A stretch of DNA of 64,000 bases from Tabrizicola sp. (GTDB lineage Bacteria; Pseudomonadota; Alphaproteobacteria; Rhodobacterales; Rhodobacteraceae): NCBI RefSeq assembly GCF_030694085.1, contig NZ_JAUXZE010000073.1, positions 62,001 through 126,000 of the forward strand, read 5' to 3'. Positions within the stretch are counted from its first letter, which is position 1. Every line of letters begins with the position of its first letter. A program made the translations under genes and the position numbers. Positions 40,490 to 51,907 of the stretch are shown one piece after another. The notes beneath the pieces are model-generated. The model saw only the letters and a program-made list of their open reading frames with translations, searched no databases and was not told the DNA's origin.

Positions 40490-41593
40490 TCAGGTCCTTT
40501 CCGAAACTCGGTGGCGGGCCTTTGCCAGCCAGTCAGGGTTGATTTCGACGCCCCAGCCGGGCGCATCGGTCACGGTAACGTGGCCGCCGTCGACAGCATA
40601 GGGTGCTCCCAGGAAAAGTCCCTCCTGCCAAGGATAATAATCCGGCCCCTCGATCGAAAGCTCCAGATACTTCCCTGCATTGGGGATCGCGCGCAGAAGA
40701 TGCATGGTGCACATCGTCACCAGTCCCAGGTTCGCCGCGTGGGGCGTGATTGGCAGACCGGCGCGTTCGCCCATCCGGCAGACTTCCAAGGTCCGATACA
40801 TGCCGCCAAGATACATGATGTCGGGTTGCAGAATATCCACCGCCTGGTGCTCGATGGCCAGTTGCCAGGCGGACAATTCGCAATCCTGCTCGCCCCCGGC
40901 CACGTCAAGGGACAGCGCCGCGCGCACCTCTGCCGTCTGGTCGACCTCCCAATAGGGACAGGGTTCCTCGAAATGAGTGATGCCGTGGTCCTCCAGCATC
41001 CGGCCGACCGCGATGGCCCGCTTTGACGAATAGCAGGAATTTCCATCAACCAGTTTCTCAACACTGTCTCCGAGCGCCTTGGAAACAATGGGAATAACAG
41101 ATTCCGTCCGCCCCGGCCATTCATCCTGGTCACGCCCACATTCCGCACCGACGCGCCACTTGAAGGCATCAAAACCGAAGTCATCCCGCAGCTTGACGAA
41201 CCGCGCAGCCTCGTCCTCGGGCGTGATGTCGCGCTTCATCGATGAGGCATAGGCCCGCACGCGGCCGGGCGAGCCGCCCAGAAGCGATACGACAGGCTTG
41301 CCCGCAACCTGCCCCCGCAGATCCCAGACTGCGGTGTCCAGCCCCGCCTGCGCCCGCCGCAGGTAGCTGCCGGGGAACTTGTGCTCGCGCTCGTAGATGC
41401 GGCGCAGCGTGTCCTCAAGATCCTCGACGCAGGTGCCCAAGGCATGGGGGGCGACCTGGCGGTGGAAGATTTCTGCTGTCAGGTCCGCCTGATAGGTAGA
41501 TGTCTGGCCCCAGCCCACATCGCCCGTGTCAGCCGTGACCTTGACGAAACAGACGAAGGGCGTGTCGAAGGTTTCCAGCTTGGCGATCTTCAT
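40490..41593 (-). CDS. Mandelate racemase/muconate lactonizing enzyme family protein
   Basis: AGLDTAVWDLRGQVAGKPVVSLLGG; DILQPDIMYLGGMYRTLEVCRMGERAGLPITPHA. Confidence 0.92.
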   Translation of the reverse strand: MKIAKLETFDTPFVCFVKVTADTGDVGWGQTSTYQADLTAEIFHRQVAPHALGTCVEDLEDTLRRIYEREHKFPGSYLRRAQAGLDTAVWDLRGQVAGKPVVSLLGGSPGRVRAYASSMKRDITPEDEAARFVKLRDDFGFDAFKWRVGAECGRDQDEWPGRTESVIPIVSKALGDSVEKLVDGNSCYSSKRAIAVGRMLEDHGITHFEEPCPYWEVDQTAEVRAALSLDVAGGEQDCELSAWQLAIEHQAVDILQPDIMYLGGMYRTLEVCRMGERAGLPITPHAANLGLVTMCTMHLLRAIPNAGKYLELSIEGPDYYPWQEGLFLGAPYAVDGGHVTVTDAPGWGVEINPDWLAKARHRVSERT

Positions 41594-41608
41594 GGTCTCT
41601 CCCGGACT

Positions 41609-41650
41609 GCTCGTCGTGCGACTTCGTCTTCTCCTCGCAAGGCGACGAGC
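41609..41650 (+). repeat. Intergenic repeat family, copy 2 (opposite orientation to copies 1 and 3)
   Basis: gctcgtcgtgcgacttcgtcttctcctcgcaaggcgacgag; reverse complement matches copy 1 at about 28/30 core positions. Confidence 0.65.
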
Positions 41651-41695
41651 GCATGAAATGCGACGAGGAGCGACCCCGATCCTAGACGCGGAAGA

Positions 41696-42190
41696 TCACG
41701 CTTTCCCGACCGTTTCCGCCATGCCAAGAGGTCCAGGGCGACGCTCCTCGGTCAGAAGAACATTCGCCTCGACGTTCCCCACCCCCGGCAGCGTCATGAT
41801 CCGGCGTCGCAGGACCCGCTCGAAATCCGCGATGTCGCGGGCGACGACGCGCAGGCGATAGTCGAAAAGCCCCAGCACGTGCTGCACGACCTGCACCTCG
41901 GGAATAGCCTGCACCGCCCGCTCGAAATCCTCCAGACTGACCCGGCCCTTGGTCGCGAGCTTCACGCCCAGAAAGACCGTGACCCCAAATCCCAGCTTCT
42001 CTCGGTCCACGTCCACCACCAGGCCCTGCAGCACCCCCGCCTCCTCCAACCGGCGCACCCGCCGCCAGGCTGCGGGCTGCGACAGGCCCAGACGGCGGCC
42101 AAGTTCCCCGGCCGACAGCGTGCCCTCGGCGGAAAGCGCCCGCAGTATCGCCCGGTCGGTATCGTCAAGGTCGAGCGCGCCGTAAGTCAC
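41696..42190 (-). CDS. Lrp/AsnC-family regulator (GTG start)
   Basis: LDDTDRAILRALSAEGTLSAGELGRRLGLSQPAAWRRVRRLEEAGVL; RAM-like C-terminus. Confidence 0.92.
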   Translation of the reverse strand: MTYGALDLDDTDRAILRALSAEGTLSAGELGRRLGLSQPAAWRRVRRLEEAGVLQGLVVDVDREKLGFGVTVFLGVKLATKGRVSLEDFERAVQAIPEVQVVQHVLGLFDYRLRVVARDIADFERVLRRRIMTLPGVGNVEANVLLTEERRPGPLGMAETVGKA

Positions 42191-42645
42191 AGCGGCAGCC
42201 CTCCGGTTTCCTTGATGGTCGACACCAGCATCAGCGCCTCGACCTCGGCGATATGCGGCAGTGTCAGGATTCGGTCGCGGTAGATCCCGGTCCAATGTCC
42301 CATGTCGCGGGCAATCACGTTCAGGCGGACATCGACCCGGCCCAGGAAGGTCTCGATCGAGGTCACTTCGGGCACCCCCCGCGCCGCCGCAATGAACTCG
42401 TCGAAGGCACGCTGGTTGGTCTTGTCCAGCGTGAAGCGGAGGCTGACCTCGACCTCATACCCCAGCGCCCGCCAATCGATCCGCGCCCCCTCGCTGCGGA
42501 TCACCCCCGCCTGGCGCAGTCGATCCAGCCGACGCCAGAGCGTCGCCCCGGTGACCCCTGCACGGTCCGCCAGCACGGCCCGCTCCAGCCCAGGCTCGGC
42601 CAGCCAGTGACGCAGGATGCGGCGGTCGGTATCGTCCAGCTGCAT
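42187..42645 (-). CDS. Lrp/AsnC-family regulator
   Basis: QLDDTDRRILRHWLAEPGLERAVLADRAGVTGATLWRRLDRLRQAGVI; overlaps the next gene start by 4 bp. Confidence 0.92.
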   Translation of the reverse strand: MQLDDTDRRILRHWLAEPGLERAVLADRAGVTGATLWRRLDRLRQAGVIRSEGARIDWRALGYEVEVSLRFTLDKTNQRAFDEFIAAARGVPEVTSIETFLGRVDVRLNVIARDMGHWTGIYRDRILTLPHIAEVEALMLVSTIKETGGLPL

Positions 42646-42701
42646 GATTTAGCCGACAAATTTGATTATGACGCATGATCTTTTGCAGATTGCGGCAATA
42701 A

Positions 42702-43796
<1,095 letters not shown>

Positions 43797-43812
43797 GCCT
43801 CAACCAACACCG

Positions 43813-43840
43813 AAAGGGCGCCCCAGCGGGCGCCCTTTTT
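43813..43840 (+). terminator. Rho-independent terminator after ilvC
   Basis: aaagggcgcc-ccagc-gggcgcccttttt. Confidence 0.88.
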
Positions 43841-43841
43841 C

Positions 43842-44108
43842 CTACGGCTCGTCGCGGCGCAGCATCTGCCGCCGCACTTGGGCCACCGGCACCCGCGCCA
43901 GTTCCATCCGCCGCACGACCCGCAGCCGGTCTTCCAGCGGCAAGAGGAACGCCACCCCGCCATATTTGCCGTCCTTCGCCAGGCTGGACACCGGCGCATT
44001 CGGATCGCGCATCCGGTCCTTGGTCCTCTCCTTGCTGATCAGCGCCAGGACCCCAACGGCCAAGAGAGTGAACAGCGAAAGGAAAGGCACGATTCCACCA
44101 TCGAACAT
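43842..44108 (-). CDS. Small hypothetical membrane protein
   Basis: 88 aa; one N-terminal hydrophobic segment and a charged C-terminus. Confidence 0.6.
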   Translation of the reverse strand: MFDGGIVPFLSLFTLLAVGVLALISKERTKDRMRDPNAPVSSLAKDGKYGGVAFLLPLEDRLRVVRRMELARVPVAQVRRQMLRRDEP

Positions 44109-44315
44109 CCTTGCCTCCTAGGTCAAAAGGCACCCCACGGTGCCATCGAAAGACCAACCGCCCTGGGCCCACCCCGGTTCCCTGGCCACCGTTTTCCTTT
44201 GTATTCCCGCCCCGCCTTTGGCACCTTTGCGCCGGCAGGGCGCAGGGGGCAGGATGCGGATCAAGGACTTGGCACGGCGGGTCGCGCATGATCCGTCAAC
44301 AGGACGCAGCACCTG

Positions 44316-45098
44316 ATGGCCACCGTTCTCATCCTGATGCCGACTGGCGGCCAGGTCGACACGCCCGCAATGCTCAGCCTGATCGGGCTGACCCAGGCGA
44401 TGGCCCGCCGCAAGGTCGCCTTCGCGATCAAGACCTGGGAATGGTCCGACCTCGTCATCTCGCGCAATTACCTGATGTCGTACTTCCTGGCGCAAAAGCA
44501 GTTTACCCATGCGCTGCTTCTCGACAGCGACATGAGCTACCCGGCCGAGCTTTTCTTCGACCTCCTGGACTTCGACGCCGACTTCACCTGCGCACCCTAC
44601 CCCCAGCGACAGATGCGCTGGCAGGCCTTCCGCAGCCTGATCGAAGCCGAAGCGTCAAAGCCCGAGGCCGACCGCGCCGCGACCGCCGACCTTCTGGCCC
44701 GTTCGCTGCGCTACAATGTCGCCGAGACCTTCGAAGCGGGCCAACCCTGGCCGCATGAGGCACGGGGCGGCTTCCGCAAGGTCCCCGGCGTCGGCACCGG
44801 CTTCCTCCTCCTCCGCCGCGCCGTGCCCGAGCGCATGGTCGACACCGGCACCGCGAAAGCCGTTCCCGGCTTCAACGGGCCCGGCTACCCCGGCGCCGAT
44901 TTCCACGACTTCTTCAGCCACCTGCGCGGGCGCGACGGCCAGGTCATGCACGGCGAGGACACCTCGTTCTGCCGCCGCTGGATCGAGGGCTGCGGCGGCG
45001 AGATCTGGTGCCACGAGACCGCGAAGATCACCCACCACGGCAGCCTCGCCTATCCTGGTGACTATGCTCTTGCCCGGAAAATGGGCAAACCGGACTGA
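44316..45098 (+). CDS. Glycosyltransferase-like protein
   Basis: ALLLDSDMSYPAELFFDLLDFDADFTCAPYPQRQ; candidate DSD motif; HGEDTSFCRRWIEGCGGEIWCHETAKITHHG. Confidence 0.75.
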   Translation: MATVLILMPTGGQVDTPAMLSLIGLTQAMARRKVAFAIKTWEWSDLVISRNYLMSYFLAQKQFTHALLLDSDMSYPAELFFDLLDFDADFTCAPYPQRQMRWQAFRSLIEAEASKPEADRAATADLLARSLRYNVAETFEAGQPWPHEARGGFRKVPGVGTGFLLLRRAVPERMVDTGTAKAVPGFNGPGYPGADFHDFFSHLRGRDGQVMHGEDTSFCRRWIEGCGGEIWCHETAKITHHGSLAYPGDYALARKMGKPD

Positions 45099-45206
45099 AT
45101 TTCCCGGCGTGGCGGGGCGGCTCCGGCTTACCACAGTCGAAGACTCCCCGAATCCCTCGAAATGTGGCAGTTTTCTCGAAAGAGGGCTTCGTGAGGGATG
45201 TAGTTG

Positions 45207-46247
45207 GTGCGACTGGTTGCCCGGTTTTCTCCCCTGACCGCCCCGGTGCTGCAACGACTGCTTGGACCCGGCCAGCCCGAGACGCAGGTCCTGCACCCCG
45301 CCGAAACCGTCCCGGTGAAACCGCCCGCATGCCTTGACGGTATGTTGGAGCGCGTGACCGGAACCGACGAACATTCGACCATCGCCTATCACATGCAAGT
45401 GGCCCGCGAGACGACCGTCACCCATGCCCCCGTCCTGCGGCATGTCTGGCGCGCGGCGCTGGTCCGCCGGCACGGCTTTGCGACCTGGCGCAAGCATGAA
45501 CGCTACGGCAAGAGCTTCGGACTGTCCGACATTGTCCGGCCGGTGGCGCAGGTGCCGGTCCTGCGCTATTGCCACAGCTGGGTCAGCTGGCGCTACTTCG
45601 GGCATTGGCTGACCGATTCCATCCCGACCGCCCTGATCGAACCCGACTCCGGCGCACTCTGGATGCCGCATGATCCGACCTGGGCGCATTGCCCCGGATA
45701 TCTCGACGCGCTGGCGCTGCCCGCCCTGCCCGACCGGCCGGTTCTGACCGACCAGCTTGTCACCTACCAGGATTTCGGACAGGGAAGCCACAAGGTCGCC
45801 CGCTACAACCGCATCCGGGACCAGCTTCAGGCCCGGTTCGGCAGGCCTGGGGAAACGGCTGTCTATCTCCGCCGTGGCCGGACCGGGGCGCCACGCTGGA
45901 TCGCGAACGAGGACGCCCTTGTCGAAGCGCTGCTTGCCCGGAACTGGCAGGTGATCGACATTGCCGGCACCTCGGTCGAGACGATGCAGCGTGCGCTTTG
46001 CCCCGCGAAGATCGTGGTCAGCATCGACGGCAGTCATCTTGACCACGCCCACCTGTCGCTTCGGCCCGGCAGCAAGATGGTGGTCCTGGTGCCGCAGGAC
46101 CGCTTTACCATGCGCCAGGTCGGACTTTCCCGTGCCCATGACGTTGCCCCTGGATTCGTGGTGGTGAATGGCTCGGTCCAGACCGGCTATCACGCCGATC
46201 TCGACGAAATCCTGCGCACCCTGGACCTGACGGATGCAGCGGCCTGA
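45207..46247 (+). CDS. Glycosyltransferase family 61 protein
   Basis: YLRRGRTGAPRWIANEDALVEALLARNWQVIDIAGTSVETMQRALCPAKIVVSIDGSHLDHAHL. Confidence 0.85.
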   Translation: MRLVARFSPLTAPVLQRLLGPGQPETQVLHPAETVPVKPPACLDGMLERVTGTDEHSTIAYHMQVARETTVTHAPVLRHVWRAALVRRHGFATWRKHERYGKSFGLSDIVRPVAQVPVLRYCHSWVSWRYFGHWLTDSIPTALIEPDSGALWMPHDPTWAHCPGYLDALALPALPDRPVLTDQLVTYQDFGQGSHKVARYNRIRDQLQARFGRPGETAVYLRRGRTGAPRWIANEDALVEALLARNWQVIDIAGTSVETMQRALCPAKIVVSIDGSHLDHAHLSLRPGSKMVVLVPQDRFTMRQVGLSRAHDVAPGFVVVNGSVQTGYHADLDEILRTLDLTDAAA

Positions 46248-46255
46248 TCACCACG

Positions 46256-46726
46256 TCATTCGGCCTGACCCGACCAGCCCTTGCCGGGCGTCCAGGCCCA
46301 GACCTCCCCGGCCTCGCCCGTTGGATCGGCTTCCAGGACCGCCATCCCCGGGGCCGCCCCGGGCGTCAGGGCCTGGCAGGTCGTCACCGGCCCGTCGGAC
46401 ATCGGCGGGTCGTCCAGCGTCACCGCCCAGTAGGCCCGGGCATCGCCTGTCTCGCAGCTATGCGTTCCCGTGACCTCGACCAGCAGCACCGGCTGGCCGA
46501 CCAGCGCCACGCTGTCCGCGTCGCCCGGAAAGCCCAGGATGGCCACATCCGCGCCCGAGAGGACCGGGATCTGCTCCTCGTCCAGGCCGACGGTCATGAT
46601 CTCGATCGTGCCGACGACAGCGATTTTCACCTGCTTGCCACTGATGATGTGCGTCTCGTCCCGCATCTCGGCCTGGGCCGCGGGTGCCAAAGCAGCCAGA
46701 CCCGCTGCCAGTAAAGTCGCCCTCAT
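46256..46726 (-). CDS. Secreted protein of unknown function, short paralogue
   Basis: Signal peptide MRATLLAAGLAALAPAAQA; tail GEVWAWTPGKGWSG resembles the upstream gene. Confidence 0.7.
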   Translation of the reverse strand: MRATLLAAGLAALAPAAQAEMRDETHIISGKQVKIAVVGTIEIMTVGLDEEQIPVLSGADVAILGFPGDADSVALVGQPVLLVEVTGTHSCETGDARAYWAVTLDDPPMSDGPVTTCQALTPGAAPGMAVLEADPTGEAGEVWAWTPGKGWSGQAE

Positions 46727-47535
46727 TCCCCGACCGCACCGCGCAGCGCCGCCATTGCCTCGGCCGGCCAATGCGTCGTGTCTGCAGGCCAGAGCCGCGG
46801 TTCGATCTCGCCCGCGACATGCCAGACCGCAAAGACACCCTCGGTCGCCGGATGCAGGTAAAGCAGCGCCCAGTCGGCATCGCAGGTGAACTTCAGGCAC
46901 GCCTGGCCCAGATAGCCCTCGGCCGTCAGATCCCCCGAACCAAGGTCCGAGATGCGCTCGGCAAAGATGGGATAATCCGCGCCCAGGCCCGTCTCCAGCG
47001 CGGACAAGACCGGCCCGACCTTCATCGCATCGACCGGGTGCGATTGTGCGAGGTCCGCAACCGCCTGCCACCCCGCGCCTGGATCGGCGCTGAAGTCCTC
47101 GGGCAAGGCCTCGGTCAGGCCGGTCACCGGGTTCCAGACCCAGACCTCCCCCGGCTCGGACAGAGGCTCGGTTGCGAAAACCAACGCCTCGGGCTGCACC
47201 TGCACGGCAAACTCCCGACAGCTGTCCAGCGGGCCGAACAGCGCCGCGGAGGCGCCTTCGGGCAGCGCCAGCACAAAGGGCGCAGCCCCGCAGGCATTGC
47301 CGCCCGAACCGGCGACGCCGGTAACCACCGTGACTCCGCCCACGACCGGCACGGCCTCGTCCAGATAGATCACTCCGTTCTCGTGCAGCACCTCGCCATC
47401 GACGACCAGCGCCGCGCCGCCCATGCCGTCGTCCTTGATCGCGATCAGATGCCCGGCAACCGATCGTTCCTGCGCCAGACCGGCCTGCGCCCAAAGCACC
47501 GCCAGCACCCCTGCCGCCTGTCCCAGTTTCCGCAT
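46723..47535 (-). CDS. Secreted protein of unknown function, long paralogue
   Basis: Signal peptide MRKLGQAAGVLAVLWAQAGLAQ; GEVWVWNPVTGLTEA; 4-bp overlap with the next gene. Confidence 0.72.
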   Translation of the reverse strand: MRKLGQAAGVLAVLWAQAGLAQERSVAGHLIAIKDDGMGGAALVVDGEVLHENGVIYLDEAVPVVGGVTVVTGVAGSGGNACGAAPFVLALPEGASAALFGPLDSCREFAVQVQPEALVFATEPLSEPGEVWVWNPVTGLTEALPEDFSADPGAGWQAVADLAQSHPVDAMKVGPVLSALETGLGADYPIFAERISDLGSGDLTAEGYLGQACLKFTCDADWALLYLHPATEGVFAVWHVAGEIEPRLWPADTTHWPAEAMAALRGAVGE

Positions 47536-47690
47536 GTCCTGCCTCGCGTCGTTGCTTTCCCGCCGCAGAGTGCCCCCGACCCACGTCCTCGCGCCAGAGC
47601 GGAAAGCCTGACCTTTCGGCCTCCGGGCAATTCTTAAGACCAGATTAACGCGAAAAGGCAAACCATTGTTTCAACTGACAAAAGCAAAGA

Positions 47691-47705
47691 TGTCCACCGT
47701 GGACA
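47691..47705. repeat. 15-bp palindrome TGTCCACCGTGGACA
   Basis: Reverse complement of the 19392-19406 element; 3 bp beyond the glmM stop. Confidence 0.75.
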
Positions 47706-47708
47706 GCG

Positions 47709-49052
47709 TCAGACGGCCGCCTCCACCGCGCCCACGATTTCGTCGACCACGGCAGCCAGCAGGGCCTCGTCCTCACATTCCGCCATGACCCGGATCAGCG
47801 GCTCTGTCCCGGATTTGCGGATCAGGATGCGCCCCAACCCCTCGATCCGCTGCTCGCTCGCCCGGATCACCTCCTGGACCGAGGCGACCTCCAGCGGCTT
47901 GGCCCCGGCCGAGAACCGCACATTCTTCAACATCTGCGGGACGGTCTCGAACGACCGCGTCAGCTCCGACGCAGGCCGCCCGGTCCGCACCATCTCGGCC
48001 AGGAACTGCAACCCCGCGACCAGCCCATCCCCGGTCGTCGCATAATCGGTCATCACGATGTGCCCGGATTGCTCACCCCCCAGGTTGAAGCCCCCCTCGC
48101 GCATCCGTTCGACGACGTAGCGGTCGCCCACCGCCGTCCGTTCCAGCCGCAGGCCGCGACCCGCCAGGAACCGCTCCAGCCCCAGGTTGGACATCACCGT
48201 GGCGACCAGCGCCCCACCCGAAAGCCGCCCCTCCTCGGCCCAGCGGGCCGCCAGAAGCGCCATGATCTGATCCCCGTCCGCGACGCGGCCCGTCTCGTCC
48301 AGGATCATGATCCGGTCGGCGTCGCCATCCAGGCTGATCCCGACATGCGCCCCGTGCGACACGACGGCCTCGGCAGCGGTCTCGGTGTGCGTCGACCCGC
48401 AGCGGTGATTGATGTTTGTCCCATTCGGATGGACGCCGACCGGGATCACTTCGGCCCCCAGTTCCCACAGCACCTCGGGCGCCGCCTTGTAGGCAGCCCC
48501 GTTCGCGCAATCGATCACCACCTTCAATCCGTCCAGGCGCAGGCCGTTGGGGAAGGAGGTCTTGACGAATTCCTGATACCGGCCCCGCCCGTCCTCGATC
48601 CGCTTCGCCCGCCCGATGTTCTCCGGCTTGGCAGGCTGGATCTCGCCCTCGACCATCGCCTCGATCTCGGCTTCGGCACTGTCCGAAAGCTTGAAGCCAT
48701 CCGGCCCGAAGAACTTGATCCCGTTGTCCTGGTGCGGGTTGTGGCTGGCGCTGATCATCACCCCCACATCCGCCCGCATCGACCGCGTAAGATACCCCAC
48801 CGCGGGCGTAGGCACCGGACCCAGCAGGAGAACATTCATCCCCGTCGAGCAGAACCCCGCCGTCAGCGCGTTCTCCAGCATGTAGCCAGACAGCCGGGTG
48901 TCCTTGCCGATCACCACCCGATGCGCCGATGACCCATCCCGGCGGAAATACCGCCCTGCCGCTGCCCCCAGCTTCAAAGCAAGTTCCGCCGTCATCGGCC
49001 AGCTGTTCGCACGCCCCCGGACGCCATCGGTACCAAACAGCTTGCGGCTCAT
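47709..49052 (-). CDS. glmM: Phosphoglucosamine mutase
   Basis: [38 protein letters not shown]. Confidence 0.97.
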   Translation of the reverse strand: MSRKLFGTDGVRGRANSWPMTAELALKLGAAAGRYFRRDGSSAHRVVIGKDTRLSGYMLENALTAGFCSTGMNVLLLGPVPTPAVGYLTRSMRADVGVMISASHNPHQDNGIKFFGPDGFKLSDSAEAEIEAMVEGEIQPAKPENIGRAKRIEDGRGRYQEFVKTSFPNGLRLDGLKVVIDCANGAAYKAAPEVLWELGAEVIPVGVHPNGTNINHRCGSTHTETAAEAVVSHGAHVGISLDGDADRIMILDETGRVADGDQIMALLAARWAEEGRLSGGALVATVMSNLGLERFLAGRGLRLERTAVGDRYVVERMREGGFNLGGEQSGHIVMTDYATTGDGLVAGLQFLAEMVRTGRPASELTRSFETVPQMLKNVRFSAGAKPLEVASVQEVIRASEQRIEGLGRILIRKSGTEPLIRVMAECEDEALLAAVVDEIVGAVEAAV

Positions 49053-50068
49053 GCCTCGTCCTCCAGATGATCGGTGTTCATCGCCTGCCACAATCGCAGG
49101 GCCTGCCTTGTCTCGGGCACGTCATGCACGCGGACGATCTGCGCCCCTTGCGCCACCCCTGCCAGTGCAGTGGCGATGGACCCCGGCGCCCGGCTCTCTG
49201 GCGCATCGGCCTGCCCGATCCTTCCGATGAACCGCTTGCGCGAGGTGCCAAGCAGAATCGGGCAGCCAAGCCCGTGGAACAGCGCCAGGCCGCGCAGCAA
49301 GGCAAGGTTGTGCGCTTCCGTCTTCCCGAAGCCGATGCCCGGATCAAGCACGATCCGTGCCCGGTCGATCCCCAACGCCTCGGCCCGTGCGAGGCGGGTT
49401 GCAAGCGCGTCGTAGACGTCCAGCAGGACGTCTCCATAATGCGGATTGTCCTGCATCGTTGCGGGCACGCCCTGGGCATGCATCAGGACGACCGGCACGT
49501 TCCGCTGCGCTACCAATGGCCCTAACGCCGGATCGAAGTCGAAGGCCGAGACGTCATTCACGATGGAGGCACCGGCCTCAAGCGCCGCTGCAGCGACCAG
49601 AGCCTTGCGGGTGTCGATGGAAATCGGCGCAGTCAGTCCCCCGTCCCGCAGCGCCCGGATCACCGGGGCGGTGCGGTCGATCTCCTCCTCGACCGGGACC
49701 TCAACTGCACCGGGACGGGTGCTTTCGCCGCCGATGTCAATGATCTCGGCCCCTGTCGCCATCGCGCGGGCCTGCGTCCCGGCGGCCTCGGCCCCCAGGA
49801 ACTTGCCACCGTCGGAAAAGCTGTCCGGCGTCACGTTCAGGATGCCCATCAGCCGCGGCCGGTCCATCGCCACCCCGGCAAAGTCGGGTCGACGCGCGGT
49901 CAGCCGGTGCAGAACCGATGCGGGGACTTCTGACGCGGGAACGATCCGGGCCGCCGCGGCGCGCGACAGGACCTCGACCCGGTCAAACCAGCACCAGCCA
50001 CCGGCCAGCACGAAAGCCGCTGCCGGACGGGCGGGATCGGTCATCGCGATGGGGCGGAAGTATTCCAT
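49049..50068 (-). CDS. folP: Dihydropteroate synthase
   Basis: [47 protein letters not shown]. Confidence 0.96.
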   Translation of the reverse strand: MEYFRPIAMTDPARPAAAFVLAGGWCWFDRVEVLSRAAAARIVPASEVPASVLHRLTARRPDFAGVAMDRPRLMGILNVTPDSFSDGGKFLGAEAAGTQARAMATGAEIIDIGGESTRPGAVEVPVEEEIDRTAPVIRALRDGGLTAPISIDTRKALVAAAALEAGASIVNDVSAFDFDPALGPLVAQRNVPVVLMHAQGVPATMQDNPHYGDVLLDVYDALATRLARAEALGIDRARIVLDPGIGFGKTEAHNLALLRGLALFHGLGCPILLGTSRKRFIGRIGQADAPESRAPGSIATALAGVAQGAQIVRVHDVPETRQALRLWQAMNTDHLEDEA

Positions 50069-50113
50069 GCCCCCGGAGTGGCCGATGGTCCGCCGCTTTT
50101 CAAGGGGGAAGCT

Positions 50114-51022
50114 TCAGGCGCGCCGCACCGGAACGCGGCTTCCTGCCGGGACTGCAACGTCGCCGTGAACAACCAGCGCCGAGGCCGACATTGTTTCCGC
50201 CAGCCACAGGGCAAGGCTGACCGGCTCGGATCCCTTCGGCCCGTCCACGGCATCCAGCACCAGCTTTGATGGTGCCCAGACGACCGATTGCCCGCGCTTG
50301 ATCGCCCAGTCGATTTCCGTCCGCGTCGCCACCACCACGCAGCGCGGGTCGCGGGCGGCAAGGGTCCAGGCGTTCTGCTCCATTGCCAGCAGATCCACCC
50401 GGCGCTGGGTCGGCTTGTGGCCGGTCACCGGGCGCGGCAGGTCGGGCAGTCCGACCGCCAGGATCAGTGGCAGCCCCTCGGCCAGCAGCGCATCCAGCCG
50501 GGCCGAAAGGTCGGGCGCATGGATCGACAGGTTGTCAAGATAGACGACCAGCGGATGCACCGCCTCCATCCCTTCGTCGCCGGCCTTCTGCACCGGGCGT
50601 TCAGCGCGCGACCGAACGATCTCGACCCCCAGGGCATAGGGGCCGATGTCCAGCTTCTCGATCCGCACGAAGACCCGCATGGCAGCGGGCTCGGCCAGAA
50701 TTCGCTCGGCCACCCGTTCGGCCAGCGTTTCCAGAAGGTTCAACCGCTCGGCCGCAAGTTCCGCGTCGATCGCCTCGGTGATCCGGTCGTATGAGAGGAT
50801 GCGGTCGACGTCATCGTCCAGCGGCTCGGTGACCGGCCGGACTTCGACCACCACGTTGAAGCGCAAACGCTGCTTGTGGCCGCGCTCTTTCTGGAACGCC
50901 CCGATATCGGCTTCGACCACATGGTCGCGCAAACTGATCCGGTCGCGCGGGGCAGCCCCTGCCGAGGCCTCGGCCCGATCTTCGGGATGGGCGAAGGCAA
51001 GCTCGATATCGGACATGGTCAT
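50114..51022 (-). CDS. folB: Dihydroneopterin aldolase with a long C-terminal extension
   Basis: ISLRDHVVEADIGAFQKERGHKQRLRFNVVVEV; YDRITEAIDAELAAERLNLLETLAERVAERIL; about 150 extra C-terminal residues. Confidence 0.85.
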   Translation of the reverse strand: MTMSDIELAFAHPEDRAEASAGAAPRDRISLRDHVVEADIGAFQKERGHKQRLRFNVVVEVRPVTEPLDDDVDRILSYDRITEAIDAELAAERLNLLETLAERVAERILAEPAAMRVFVRIEKLDIGPYALGVEIVRSRAERPVQKAGDEGMEAVHPLVVYLDNLSIHAPDLSARLDALLAEGLPLILAVGLPDLPRPVTGHKPTQRRVDLLAMEQNAWTLAARDPRCVVVATRTEIDWAIKRGQSVVWAPSKLVLDAVDGPKGSEPVSLALWLAETMSASALVVHGDVAVPAGSRVPVRRA

Positions 51023-51107
51023 GGGCGCCTCCGCAGTTCCGCCCGTCATAGCATGCAGCGCGCGGTGGCCAAGCGAGAAGGCGTCACCGAACGCGCAATA
51101 CCCGACA

Positions 51108-51722
51108 TCAGCCCCGAGTGCCGGGCTGGCGGTAGAAGAGATGCGCGCCGATGGCTGCCGTCCGGGCAAACCGCTTCGACCAGCTTGGCTTGACGGCCCG
51201 CGTATGGAAATGCGTGGCCCCGTCGGTCAACAGCCGTGGCGCGCCGTCCAGCATGGCGTGCGCGATCCGACCTGCAAGATCGGCGGCGCGCGTCTCGCGC
51301 ATCTTCACCATGCCCTGACAGACGTATGAGAACTGGCACCCCCCGCCACCGCGCTGCTTGACCACGCCGCAGATGGTGCGGGGATAAAGCGGGCTGTCGA
51401 CGCGGTTCAGGATGACTTCCGCCACCGCGATCTGCCCCTCAAGGCTTTCACCGCGCGCCTCGAAATACAGCGCCTCGGTCAGACATTTCCACTGCTCGTC
51501 GCCGGTCGGCTCGGGGCGGGACATCAGCCAGTCCTCGGTGATCCCATCGGTCATGGCGATGGCAGGCAAGGGGCCGGTCAGATCGGGCGCGGGCAGGCGT
51601 TTCAAGTCGGGACTCAGGGCGGCCGACTGAAAGCCGAACATGCTGGCTGGCCAGCTGCCATCCGCCGTGGCGGCCGTGGCTGCCAAAGCCATCGCCAGCG
51701 CGAGGGTCAGAACGCGTTTCAT
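51108..51722 (-). CDS. SleB-type cell wall hydrolase
   Basis: CLTEALYFEARGESLEGQIAVAEVILNRVDSPLYPRTICGVVKQ...CQFSYVCQG. Confidence 0.93.
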   Translation of the reverse strand: MKRVLTLALAMALAATAATADGSWPASMFGFQSAALSPDLKRLPAPDLTGPLPAIAMTDGITEDWLMSRPEPTGDEQWKCLTEALYFEARGESLEGQIAVAEVILNRVDSPLYPRTICGVVKQRGGGGCQFSYVCQGMVKMRETRAADLAGRIAHAMLDGAPRLLTDGATHFHTRAVKPSWSKRFARTAAIGAHLFYRQPGTRG

Positions 51723-51907
51723 CTGCTCAATTCCGTCTTTGGTGGTGGCGGACGTATCCCCGCCTTTGCAAGCAGCAGGCCACCTAGGGGTTCTGTTCCC
51801 GCCGGTCCACCGCTGTTGCCCAAATGTCACGGAATTCGATGCTGCGTAAGCGAAATGCCGCCTAAAATCGGGGGATTCTCTTAAGAAATGGTTATAATTA
51901 ACTGATT

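Noticed and set aside
44655-46193. 512-aa minus-strand ORF
   Set aside because: Antisense of the glycosyltransferase-like and GT61 genes, which have clear plus-strand motifs.
46256-47584. 442-aa minus-strand ORF spanning the two secreted-protein genes
   Set aside because: The N-terminal half is a GR-rich out-of-frame shadow of the 46723-47535 gene; the real gene starts at 46726.
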